Assembly (NCBI GenBank): GCA_028281325.1
Contig: JANQKC010000028.1
Span: 1-64,000 of the forward strand
From: Alphaproteobacteria bacterium
GTDB lineage: Bacteria > Pseudomonadota > Alphaproteobacteria > UBA8366
DNA: 64,000 nt
Direction: 5' to 3'
Shown here: in pieces, positions 33,866 to 42,112 of the stretch
Numbering within the stretch: position 1 is the stretch's first letter
Layout: each line of letters opens with the position of its first letter
The notes under the pieces: model-generated
Told to the model about the DNA's origin: nothing
Seen by the model: the letters and a program-made list of their open reading frames with translations, nothing else
Databases searched by the model: none
Program-made: the position numbers and the translations under genes

Positions 33866-34486
33866 ATGAAAAAAACGCGCCATGTGAAGAATTTTTTCAG
33901 TAAAGTCCGCCGTAATGACGATGGATCCGCTGCTATTGAGTTTGGTTTCACTGCGCCATTGTTGATTCTTACCATCGTGGGGATCATGGAATTCTCTATG
34001 ATCTTGTTTCTCAATGCAGTGCTGGAAGGCAGCCTTCGCGACGCGGCACGGTTCGGCATAACGGGCTTCACGCCAACCGGCGTAAACCGCGAAGACGTCA
34101 TTGTAGATAAGGTGAAATCCGCAACGATGGGCTTGGTGCCGATCACAGCAAGCAATATCACCACACTCGCCTATTCCGACTTCAGTGAGGTCGGGCAGCC
34201 TGAACCCTTTATCGACGATGCGCCAGCAAATGGCGTGTATGACCCTGGCGAAGAGTACACAGACGTGAATGGCAACGGCCAGTGGGACGCCGACATGGGC
34301 GCGCCCGGCCTCGGCGGCGCATGCGACGTCGTCGTTTACCGGGTTGAGACCCAGTGGTCGCTGATGTTGGGTCTTCTGGCGTCATCCGTCGGACAAAACA
34401 TCGACCTGACCGCCAGCACGGCGGTTCGAAACGAACCTTACGGCAACGCACCATGCGGTTCCCCCGGCGGCGGTGGCAGCTCCTGA
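33866..34486 (+). CDS. tadE: TadE-like pseudopilin with Asp-rich calcium-binding-like insert
   Basis: 206 aa. Basic N-terminus then the TadE motif NDDGSAAIEFGFTAPLLIL (cleavage after Gly, Glu at +5 of the processed form). An insert near residue 117-140 contains NGVYDPGEEYTDVNGNGQWD, with DVNGNGQWD matching dockerin/EF-hand-like calcium loops (DxNxNGxxD). The C-terminal region has a Cys pair and a Gly/Ser end. It is processed by CpaA and acts as a minor pilin. The ATG lies just downstream of AGGTAAGA. Confidence 0.85.
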   Translation: MKKTRHVKNFFSKVRRNDDGSAAIEFGFTAPLLILTIVGIMEFSMILFLNAVLEGSLRDAARFGITGFTPTGVNREDVIVDKVKSATMGLVPITASNITTLAYSDFSEVGQPEPFIDDAPANGVYDPGEEYTDVNGNGQWDADMGAPGLGGACDVVVYRVETQWSLMLGLLASSVGQNIDLTASTAVRNEPYGNAPCGSPGGGGSS

Positions 34487-34550
34487 CGACCTTGCCACAA
34501 CACCGCACCAACAGTTCCGTTCCATTGGAATGATTTAAGGAGCCCAGACG

Positions 34551-35120
34551 ATGCAGCTTCTATCTTGGCTACGGGCCTTGAACAAACCGCTCCGCAACGA
34601 CCGTGGCGGCGTGATGATCGAGTTCGGCTTCGCCATGCCCGTCTTGGTGCTGCTGATGCTCGGCGGCGTCGAGCTTGGCCGCTACGTCCTGTTGCATCAA
34701 AAGCTCGACCGTACGGCGATGACGGTGTCCGATCTTGTCGCCCGGGTCCAGAGCATCACCACCGCCGAAATCGACACCGTCTTCACGGCGGCTAACCTCG
34801 TTATGGAGCCGTTTTCATTCGGTGCAAACGGCGTCGTCGTAATCTCCTCGGTTTATGACGACAGCAGCACGCCCAAAGTCCGGTGGCAACGACAAGGCGG
34901 CGGCACGCTGTCCGTAACGAGCAGCGTTGGAACGCAGGGCGGCAATGCGACCATCAGCGACAACAATTTGGTTGAACCCGGGGTCGGCATCATTATCGGC
35001 GAGACCTATTACCAATACACACCGTGGTTCATCGATCTAATCCCAAGTACGACATTGCGGCACACTGCGGTCTTCCGGCCGCGACTTTCCGGCGAAGTCA
35101 CCTGCGGAGATTGTACTTAA
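34551..35120 (+). CDS. Second TadE/TadF-like pseudopilin
   Basis: 189 aa. N-terminal NDRGGVMIEFGFAMPVLVLLM is the TadE-type processing and TM region. The rest, including RYVLLHQKLDRTAMTVSDLV and YYQYTPWFIDLIPSTTLRH, fits the TadE/TadF minor pilin family; the position of a second small pseudopilin next to tadE would make TadF a reasonable name. AAGGAG precedes the ATG. A good terminator follows. Confidence 0.85.
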   Translation: MQLLSWLRALNKPLRNDRGGVMIEFGFAMPVLVLLMLGGVELGRYVLLHQKLDRTAMTVSDLVARVQSITTAEIDTVFTAANLVMEPFSFGANGVVVISSVYDDSSTPKVRWQRQGGGTLSVTSSVGTQGGNATISDNNLVEPGVGIIIGETYYQYTPWFIDLIPSTTLRHTAVFRPRLSGEVTCGDCT

Positions 35121-35164
35121 GAACGCGCCTGCCCGCTTGTTAAGCGCAATACCTGCCTGACCGG

Positions 35165-35201
35165 AATGACGCCTTTCAATCTTGAGAGGCGTCATTTCTT
35201 T
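35165..35201 (+). terminator. Terminator at the end of the tad locus
   Basis: AATGACGCCT (35165-35174) pairs perfectly with AGGCGTCATT (35187-35196), followed by TTCTTT. It lies 45 bp after the second TadE-like gene. Confidence 0.75.
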
Positions 35202-35398
35202 GCGCCGACGGGGTAAGTAAAGAGGCCTAGTGAGGTCAAATTTATCATAAAATTCGTCGCCAATTTTACTAAATCGGCTCAGCATATATTATCAATCCGT
35301 TAATAAAATAGTGCCAGAATTTTGATACCATTATTATTCGAAGAAGAACTTGTCTACTTTACTTACGGATTTTGCGGTAACTTCAGGTCTGTACATCG

Positions 35399-35713
35399 AT
35401 GCTTCGCAAGTTGGCATTTTTCGCGGTTCTCCTCACCCTTGCGCTCCCTGCCTCGCTCGGCGGCGCGGAAAACAGTGACGAGGCGAACTGCGGCGAGCGC
35501 AAGATCGTTTTGAAGTATCTCTCCAACAAGTTCTCGGAACAGCCCATCGCCATGGGGCTGGCGGCGAATGGCGGCTTGATCGAGGTTCTGACCTCCCGCA
35601 AAGGTCTTACCTTCACGATCATCGTCACCATGCCCGAAGGCGACACCTGCATGGTCGCGGCCGGCGAAGGCTGGGAAAACCTTCCCGACACGCTGCCGCA
35701 ACCGCAAATCTGA
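35399..35713 (+). CDS. Small exported protein of unknown function
   Basis: 104 aa. Clear signal peptide (MLRKLAFFAVLLTLALPASL) and a mature part with two cysteines (DEANCGERK and GDTCMVAAGEGWENLP) that could form a disulfide. Mature core is beta-rich (GGLIEVLTSRKGLTFTIIVT). The family is not recognised by name. It ends exactly where the convergent DUF192 gene ends (adjacent stop codons). An AT-rich promoter region of about 200 bp precedes it. Confidence 0.65.
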   Translation: MLRKLAFFAVLLTLALPASLGGAENSDEANCGERKIVLKYLSNKFSEQPIAMGLAANGGLIEVLTSRKGLTFTIIVTMPEGDTCMVAAGEGWENLPDTLPQPQI

Positions 35714-36169
35714 TCAACGAAACACGCGATGGATGACCCGATCGCCCGGCTTGATCCCAAACCGGCTTGCGGTCCCGCCATTGAGTTCGAGAACCGCCCG
35801 GACCGGACCGTTGGAGCCGATGAGTTCCGTCGATTGCGGCACCGTCCGTTCCGCGATATGCGTGATCCGTCCATCGGCCGCGATAAAAAGCATATCCAAT
35901 GGAATGAAGGTGTTCTTCATCCACATGGAAACGGGCGCAACGCTGGAATACACGAACAGCATACCGGCATCCTGGGCCAAGGTGCGGCGATACATTAATC
36001 CGGTCGCCTGCTGGTCATTCGTGATCGCCAACTCGACGCGAAAGTCATGGCTGCCCTCCGACGTCCGGATCGACAACGGCTCCAAATCGCGATCGGAACC
36101 GGTCGCACCGGTGACCGGCGCGAGCAGTACGCCGGCAAAGAGCAGTATGAAGAGAGACCGCCAAAACAT
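35714..36169 (-). CDS. DUF192 family exported protein
   Basis: 151 aa. Signal peptide then the DUF192 fold: FRVELAITNDQQATGLMYRR, DAGMLFVYSSVAPVSMWMKN, FIPLDMLFIAADGRITHI and AVLELNGGTASRFGIKPGD. The WMKNTFIPLDMLFI block is the family hallmark. Function unknown in general; extracytoplasmic. Third on the minus strand after the ABC exporter and HDAC-like genes. Confidence 0.88.
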   Translation of the reverse strand: MFWRSLFILLFAGVLLAPVTGATGSDRDLEPLSIRTSEGSHDFRVELAITNDQQATGLMYRRTLAQDAGMLFVYSSVAPVSMWMKNTFIPLDMLFIAADGRITHIAERTVPQSTELIGSNGPVRAVLELNGGTASRFGIKPGDRVIHRVFR

Positions 36170-36209
36170 GATCGGCGTTATAGTGATTTTTCGAGCCTGA
36201 AACGAGGAT

Positions 36210-37313
36210 TCATTCCGCCATCGCGTGATCGGCCACAGCCTTTACATCGTCTCGAACACGGCCGGTGTTCGGCGCATCGCGAAGCGTCGTGAACCATCGG
36301 TCCGGCGGATTTCGCGCCAGCCGATGCCGCCAATCCACCGATCGTAGGAGCGCGGTACCGGCCGCCGGCAGGACATCCGGCATGTCCAGACCGTTCAGAA
36401 TGGCCCATACGCCCGCCCAGCACCGGGCCAACGACCACGGGTTATAGCCGCCGCCGCCGAGCACCAACAGCGGCCCCGGCCTGCGCGCGAGGCGTTCGAC
36501 GACATTCCACAAGGCATTGTTGGACAGCGCCAACTTGCTCAACGGGTCATCCGACAAAGCATCCGCCCCGCATTGCAGAAGCAAGACCGACGGGTCGAAA
36601 GCATCGACAAGCGGCAGAACGGCATGATCCAGCAGATAGGCCATCTCGTCGTCATTGAACCCGGCCGGCACCGGCAGGTTCCGCGCGGCACCGCCGGCGC
36701 GGTCCGTAACCCGTCCGGTGCCCGGCCAACGCCCCGCCTCATGCACGGAAATCGTCAGAACGCGGGCGTCGTCGTGAAACGCGTCCTGCACGCCATCCCC
36801 ATGATGGGCATCGACATCGATATAGCCAATTCGGTCATGCCCGTCGTCCAACAGCGCATAAATGGCCAGGACGGGATCGTTGAAGTAACAGAACCCGCTC
36901 GCCCCGCCCGCCCGGCCGTGATGCGTGCCCCCCGCCGGACTGAAGACCGCATCGGTGTCGCGCAGCAAGGCGGCGGCGTGAATCGACCCGCCGCTCGCGG
37001 TCGCCGGCCGGCGGAACATTTCCGGGAAAATGGGATTGCCGTTGATCCCGATATTGTAGCGTTGGCGCGTATCGTCGTCGACGGCCTGCAGTCGCTCGGC
37101 CTGCATCACGGCGGCGATGTAATCCGGGTCATGAAACCGGGCGAGTTGATCCGCCGTCGCCCGCGGGCTGTCGACATACTGCGCCGGCGGCAACCACGCC
37201 AACGCCCGCAAAAGGTCGGTGGTCAGTGAAACCCGTGGGATGCGAAGCGGATGCCATGATCCGTAGCTCGAATTCCGATAAATCTCGGACCCGATATACA
37301 AGGGCGCCGGCAT
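36210..37313 (-). CDS. Histone deacetylase-like amidohydrolase (AcuC/HDAC family)
   Basis: 367 aa from the ATG at 37313; a longer open frame upstream overlaps the ABC gene and is not coding. The arginase/HDAC zinc fold is complete: double His in PAGGTHHGRAGG, zinc ligands in IGYIDVDAHHGDGVQDAF, the second Asp in QCGADALSDDPL, and GGGGYNPWSLARCW with the active-site Tyr. Bacterial members deacetylate acetyl-polyamines, acetoin-pathway proteins or small amides; the substrate is unknown. It starts 7 bp after the ABC exporter stop, so the two are probably co-transcribed. Confidence 0.88.
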   Translation of the reverse strand: MPAPLYIGSEIYRNSSYGSWHPLRIPRVSLTTDLLRALAWLPPAQYVDSPRATADQLARFHDPDYIAAVMQAERLQAVDDDTRQRYNIGINGNPIFPEMFRRPATASGGSIHAAALLRDTDAVFSPAGGTHHGRAGGASGFCYFNDPVLAIYALLDDGHDRIGYIDVDAHHGDGVQDAFHDDARVLTISVHEAGRWPGTGRVTDRAGGAARNLPVPAGFNDDEMAYLLDHAVLPLVDAFDPSVLLLQCGADALSDDPLSKLALSNNALWNVVERLARRPGPLLVLGGGGYNPWSLARCWAGVWAILNGLDMPDVLPAAGTALLRSVDWRHRLARNPPDRWFTTLRDAPNTGRVRDDVKAVADHAMAE

Positions 37314-37320
37314 CGCGGCG

Positions 37321-39168
37321 TTAGACGCGTGGCGGCACGGAGGGCGCCGTGCCGGCCGTGGCGCGGCGCTGTTTCTCCCACAGGGTGGCATATTCGCCGC
37401 CCAAAGCCTGAAGCGCATCATGCGTCCCGCGCTCCACAATGCGGCCGCCCTGCAACACGAGAATCTCATCCGCATCGACGACCGTGGACAACCGGTGGGC
37501 GATAACCAGTGTCGTCCGCTCGGCGGATACTTCGTCCAGGCTCTGCTGAATCTCCTGTTCGGTATGGCTGTCCAAGGCGGATGTCGCTTCATCGAACAGC
37601 AGGATGCGGGGCTGTTTCAAGATCGCCCGCGCGATCGCGACACGCTGTTTCTCGCCGCCGGACAGTTTCAAACCGCGCTCGCCGACCATCGATTGGTAGC
37701 CGTCCGGCAGAGCCGCAATGAAATCATGGATCCGCGCCAGTTTGGCCGCGTTCTCGACATCCGACGGCGTGGCGTCCGGCCGGCCATATGCGATGTTGTA
37801 GTAAACGGTATCGTTGAACAGCACGGTGTCCTGCGGCACGATCCCGATCGCCGCGCGCAGGCTCTCCTGGGCGACCTCCTGGATATTCTGGCCGTCGACC
37901 AGGACCCGCCCCTCACCGACATCGTAGAAGCGGTACAGAATGCGGCTGATCGTGGATTTCCCGGCGCCGCTGGGGCCGACGATAGCGACCGTCTTACCCG
38001 GCGGAACGGTGAAACTGACATCCCTGAGGATCGGGCGGCGCGGATCGTAGCCGAAGTCCACATGCTCGAACCGCACCTCACCGCCGGAGACGCGAATGTC
38101 GGGCGCATTTGGCGCGTCAACGACCTCCTGTTCGACGTCGAGCAGCTTGAACATGTCGTCCATGTCGATCAACGACTGCCGGATATTGCGATACACGAAG
38201 CCCAAAAAGTTCAACGGCAGATACAATTGGATCAGATAGGTATTCACGAGCACGAAGTCGCCGATCGTCATCGAACCGTCGACCACGCCGTTGCCGGCCA
38301 TGACCATCACGAGCACAAGACCGGCGGATATGATGAATCCTTGCCCGACATTCAGCGCCGATAAGCTCACGGTGTTCTGCACGGCGGCGCGCTCATAGGC
38401 CTGCATCGCTTCGTCGTATCGCCGCGATTCGTGCGCTTCGTTGCCGAAATACTTGACGGTCTCGTAGTTGAGCAGGCTGTCGATCGCCCTGGAATTGGCT
38501 TCGGTATCGCGATTGTTCATCTGTCGCCGATACTTGATGCGCCATTCCGTCACGAGCAGCGTGAAAACGATGTAGGTCACGATCGTGACGAAGGTGACGA
38601 GCGCGAACCAGATGTTGAACAGCCCCCAAAGAACGCCGCAGACGAGCAGAATCTCCAGCAACGTGGGCAGGATATTGAACAACATGAAACCGAGGAGGAA
38701 CTCGATACCCTTGATCCCGCGCTCGATGACGCGCGATAGACCGCCGGTTCGCCGCTCCAGATGAAAGCGTAGGCTCAATGCATGAATATGGCGGAAGGTA
38801 CGAAGCGCCGCGCGCCGCATCGCCCGCTGGGCCACCTTCGCGAACAATGCCTCGCGCAGCTCCGAAAAGGCCACGGACAGGACCCGAACCGCGCCGTACC
38901 CCAGCAACAACGCCAGCGGCAGCAGGATGACGTCATCCGCGCCTTGGCGGGTCAGTGCGTCGATCGAATCGCGATACAGAAGCGGAACATAGACGGTCGC
39001 CACCTTTGCGCAGGCAAGCGCCAGAAGCGCGCCCACCACGCGCAGCCGCATTTCTGTCTGACCCGGCGGCCAGAGATAAGGCAACAGGGTTAAAACGCCG
39101 TGCTTTCGCGGCCGCCCCGACGTCAATTCAGGCCTAGCAGGTGTGGTAGCGGTCACCGATTTATTCAA
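37321..39168 (-). CDS. ATM1-type ABC exporter (fused permease-ATPase)
   Basis: 615 aa. N-terminal membrane domain of six TMs (about 40-330) and C-terminal ATPase with Walker A GPSGAGKSTISRIL, Q-loop GIVPQDTVLFNDTV, signature LSGGEKQRVAIARAIL, Walker B ILLFDEAT and switch His in VIAHRLSTV. The sequence around LLPYLWP and the NRAIDSLLNYETVKYFGNE-type segment is typical of the ATM1/ABCB7 group, which exports glutathione-linked metal or sulfur species. The start shown is TTG at 39168 without a strong RBS; a GTG at 39156 is possible. Confidence 0.9.
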   Translation of the reverse strand: MNKSVTATTPARPELTSGRPRKHGVLTLLPYLWPPGQTEMRLRVVGALLALACAKVATVYVPLLYRDSIDALTRQGADDVILLPLALLLGYGAVRVLSVAFSELREALFAKVAQRAMRRAALRTFRHIHALSLRFHLERRTGGLSRVIERGIKGIEFLLGFMLFNILPTLLEILLVCGVLWGLFNIWFALVTFVTIVTYIVFTLLVTEWRIKYRRQMNNRDTEANSRAIDSLLNYETVKYFGNEAHESRRYDEAMQAYERAAVQNTVSLSALNVGQGFIISAGLVLVMVMAGNGVVDGSMTIGDFVLVNTYLIQLYLPLNFLGFVYRNIRQSLIDMDDMFKLLDVEQEVVDAPNAPDIRVSGGEVRFEHVDFGYDPRRPILRDVSFTVPPGKTVAIVGPSGAGKSTISRILYRFYDVGEGRVLVDGQNIQEVAQESLRAAIGIVPQDTVLFNDTVYYNIAYGRPDATPSDVENAAKLARIHDFIAALPDGYQSMVGERGLKLSGGEKQRVAIARAILKQPRILLFDEATSALDSHTEQEIQQSLDEVSAERTTLVIAHRLSTVVDADEILVLQGGRIVERGTHDALQALGGEYATLWEKQRRATAGTAPSVPPRV

Positions 39169-39352
39169 CTATTTTGCAGTTGGTGTATCAAAAAAACTAC
39201 TTAGACATCAATATACTCGTCGAAATCCAACTTCTTGCTTTAGGATACGTTAACCAGTTGCGAATTACTTTAAACAAGGCGTGCGAAAAGGCTGCCGCGG
39301 TATCTCCGCGCGCGCCGGGTAGGGTGGCATTCGACGGTTTCGGTTAGATCAG

Positions 39353-42112
39353 ATGGATGAAACTAGACGCCTGCGCCAACGCGTCAAGGAGCTTGAGGAA
39401 CAGGTTGCCGACCTTTCCGCGGCTCGATCCGACGCACTCAGAGAGTTGGCGCTCTATCGAAAAGCCGTAGAGACGAGCCGAGACGGCATCGTCTTGTACG
39501 ACGCCGACGCCTGTCTCGTATTCTGCAACGAACGGTATAGGGAGCTGTTCAGCGAGAGTGCGGATTTCCTGAAACCGGGAACCCATATGAACGATATCTC
39601 CCGCGCCATCGCGGCGAGCGGACAGGTGGTCGATGCCAGGGATCGGCCTGATGAATGGGCCTCGGGGCGGCTCAAACTCCATCAAGATGCAAGCGACGAG
39701 CCGCTGCACCTGCAGCTGTCCGATGGCACGTGGCTGCGCGGCCGCAACTATCGCACCGGCGATGGCGGCATGTTGGGAATCCGTACCGACATCACCGACC
39801 TGATGCAGCGGGAAGACGAGCTGCGCGCCGCAAGCGACGAATCGCAAAACCGGCTTCAGGCCTTTTTCGATAACTCTCCCATTGCGCTTTACATCAAAGA
39901 CAAGGACTCGCGATTCCTGGCCGCCAACAAAGCGTTCGAGTCGATCTACGGCGTCGCGGCAGCGGCTCTGGTCGGGCAGCGTACCGAAGACGTCATGCCC
40001 TGGTTCTCCACGGTCGTCGAGGATAAGCTTGACCCAAAGGTCCTTGAAGGCGGTGAGCTACAATCGCAGGAACATGTGATCCCGGGACCGGACGGTCCGG
40101 TCGGGCTGGCCTTCACCACGAAATTTCCGATCCGCGATGCGCAAGGGCAGATATCGGCGATCGGATGCGTCGGCATCGACATTACGAAATTCAAAGCCGT
40201 CGAAGCGGCGCTCGAAGACAAGACGCGCGTCCTCGAAACCACGCTGCGCGCCATTGACCAGGGCTTCGCGATGTTCGACTCCGACTTACGGATCATCACC
40301 TGCAATCAGCGGTTTTTCGATCTGCATCACTATCCGGGCAAACTCCCGAAGGACGGACTTCCCTTGCGCGACGTGCTGGTCGAATACGCCAAGACGGGCA
40401 TCTACGGCACCGAAGACCCCGGACGCCGTATCGACGAGCGGCTCGCCTATCTAACCCCCGAAAACCGGCCGGAGCGCGAAGAGCGCATACAACCGGACGG
40501 ACGAATCGTCGACGTTCGCCGTAACCCCGTCCCGTCCGGCGGATATGTGGTGACATACACCGATATCACCGACATCAAACAAGCGGAGAAGAAATCCGAA
40601 GCGTCCCGGCGGCTGTTGCACGAGACACTGCACTCGCTGCCGGCCAGCATCGCCTTCTACGATAGCAACGAGAGACTGGTCTTCTGCAACCAAGCGACGT
40701 TGAACCTTTATCCGTGGCAGACCGCGCTCCACACGCCGGGGCATACCTTCGAGGAGCAGATTCGCGATTCCGTCACCAGCGGGATGGTTCCCGATGCAGT
40801 CGATCAGGAAGACGCTTGGATCGAGGAGCGCCTTCATCAGTATCGCCAGTCCACGCAAAACGTCGAAACCCAGTATTCCGGCAATCGCTGGATTCTCTCC
40901 TCCTACCGCAAGGTGATCGACGGCGGCACCGTGGCGATTCGGCATGACATCAGTAAGCGCAAAGAAGCCGAGCGCGCCTTACGGGACAGCGAGGAAAACT
41001 ATCGAAGCCTGATCGAGAATTCCATCGTCGGCATCAACATCACCCGCTATGGGCAACTCTTGTTCATCAATCAGGCCTTGGCCGAAATATTCGGGTATGA
41101 CAGCGCCGACGACCTTATGAAGATCGGCAGCGTCGTTCACCTCGTCGCCCCCCATGAACGAGAACGGATCGCCCAATACGGCCGCGACCGAATGGCCGGG
41201 CGCGCCGCCCCGACGCTCTTCGAATACGAGGCGCGCCGCAAGGATGGCAGTCAGATCTGGTTGCAACGGTCGGCCCGTGTGGTGAACTGGCGCGGCGTGC
41301 GGGCGGTCCAAGGAACGCTGGTGGACGTCACGGAGCGTAAGAATGCGGAAGAGCGGTTGCGCAATGCGGTGACCGTCGCCGAGGCGGCGAACCGGGCCAA
41401 ATCCGAATTCCTAGCGAAAATGAGTCATGAACTACGGACGCCCTTGAACGCGATCATCGGGTTTTCGGAAGTCCTGTCGCGCGAAACCTTCGGCCCGCTG
41501 GGGCACGAGAAGTACAAGAGCTATGTCGGCGACATCACCACAAGCGGCCGTCACCTGCTGGATATGATCACCGATATCTTGGATATGTCGAAGATCGAGG
41601 CCGGGCGGCAGGATATCCGACCGGAAGACGTCGACCTGAAAAAGGCGGTCCATGAATCGGCCAAGGTCGTTCGCGGCCAGCTTGAACGGCAACGCCTGAC
41701 GCTTTCCATCGATATCGCGCGCAAAATCCCATCGGTCTTCGCCGACCCACGCGCACTGCGCCAGATCATGCTGAACCTCCTGTCGAATGCGATCAAATTC
41801 ACCGAGCCGTTGGGCCAAGTCACCGTATCGGCCCGCATGGGCGACAGCGGCAACGTGCTGCTCTCCGTGTCGGATACGGGCGTCGGCATCAAGGAAAAGG
41901 ATCTCGACAAGGTTCTACAGCCGTTCGGCCAGGTCGGCAGCGCGCAGACCTCCGTTCAACCGGGCACCGGCCTCGGGTTGCCGATCGTCAAATCGCTGGT
42001 GGAGTTGCATGGCGGATGGTTCGACCTGAGCAGCCAACAAGGCAAAGGGACGACCGCCACGGTATCCTTCCCTGGCCGCGACGCCGGCGAAAAGACGGTC
42101 AATACCGCCTAA
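39353..42112 (+). CDS. Soluble multi-PAS sensor histidine kinase
   Basis: 919 aa, no transmembrane segment. An N-terminal coiled coil (RLRQRVKELEEQVADLSAA) precedes about five PAS-like modules (roughly 30-150, 160-285, 290-410, 420-540 and 545-665), each ending in a VTYTDITDIK-like segment. HisKA has the phospho-acceptor His692 in SHELRTPLNAIIGF; HATPase has NLLSNAIKF, SDTGVGI and GTGLGLPIVKSLV. It is a cytoplasmic redox, light or ligand sensor. No response regulator is adjacent, so its partner is elsewhere. It overlaps the end of the convergent Mrp operon by 4 bp. Confidence 0.93.
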   Translation: MDETRRLRQRVKELEEQVADLSAARSDALRELALYRKAVETSRDGIVLYDADACLVFCNERYRELFSESADFLKPGTHMNDISRAIAASGQVVDARDRPDEWASGRLKLHQDASDEPLHLQLSDGTWLRGRNYRTGDGGMLGIRTDITDLMQREDELRAASDESQNRLQAFFDNSPIALYIKDKDSRFLAANKAFESIYGVAAAALVGQRTEDVMPWFSTVVEDKLDPKVLEGGELQSQEHVIPGPDGPVGLAFTTKFPIRDAQGQISAIGCVGIDITKFKAVEAALEDKTRVLETTLRAIDQGFAMFDSDLRIITCNQRFFDLHHYPGKLPKDGLPLRDVLVEYAKTGIYGTEDPGRRIDERLAYLTPENRPEREERIQPDGRIVDVRRNPVPSGGYVVTYTDITDIKQAEKKSEASRRLLHETLHSLPASIAFYDSNERLVFCNQATLNLYPWQTALHTPGHTFEEQIRDSVTSGMVPDAVDQEDAWIEERLHQYRQSTQNVETQYSGNRWILSSYRKVIDGGTVAIRHDISKRKEAERALRDSEENYRSLIENSIVGINITRYGQLLFINQALAEIFGYDSADDLMKIGSVVHLVAPHERERIAQYGRDRMAGRAAPTLFEYEARRKDGSQIWLQRSARVVNWRGVRAVQGTLVDVTERKNAEERLRNAVTVAEAANRAKSEFLAKMSHELRTPLNAIIGFSEVLSRETFGPLGHEKYKSYVGDITTSGRHLLDMITDILDMSKIEAGRQDIRPEDVDLKKAVHESAKVVRGQLERQRLTLSIDIARKIPSVFADPRALRQIMLNLLSNAIKFTEPLGQVTVSARMGDSGNVLLSVSDTGVGIKEKDLDKVLQPFGQVGSAQTSVQPGTGLGLPIVKSLVELHGGWFDLSSQQGKGTTATVSFPGRDAGEKTVNTA

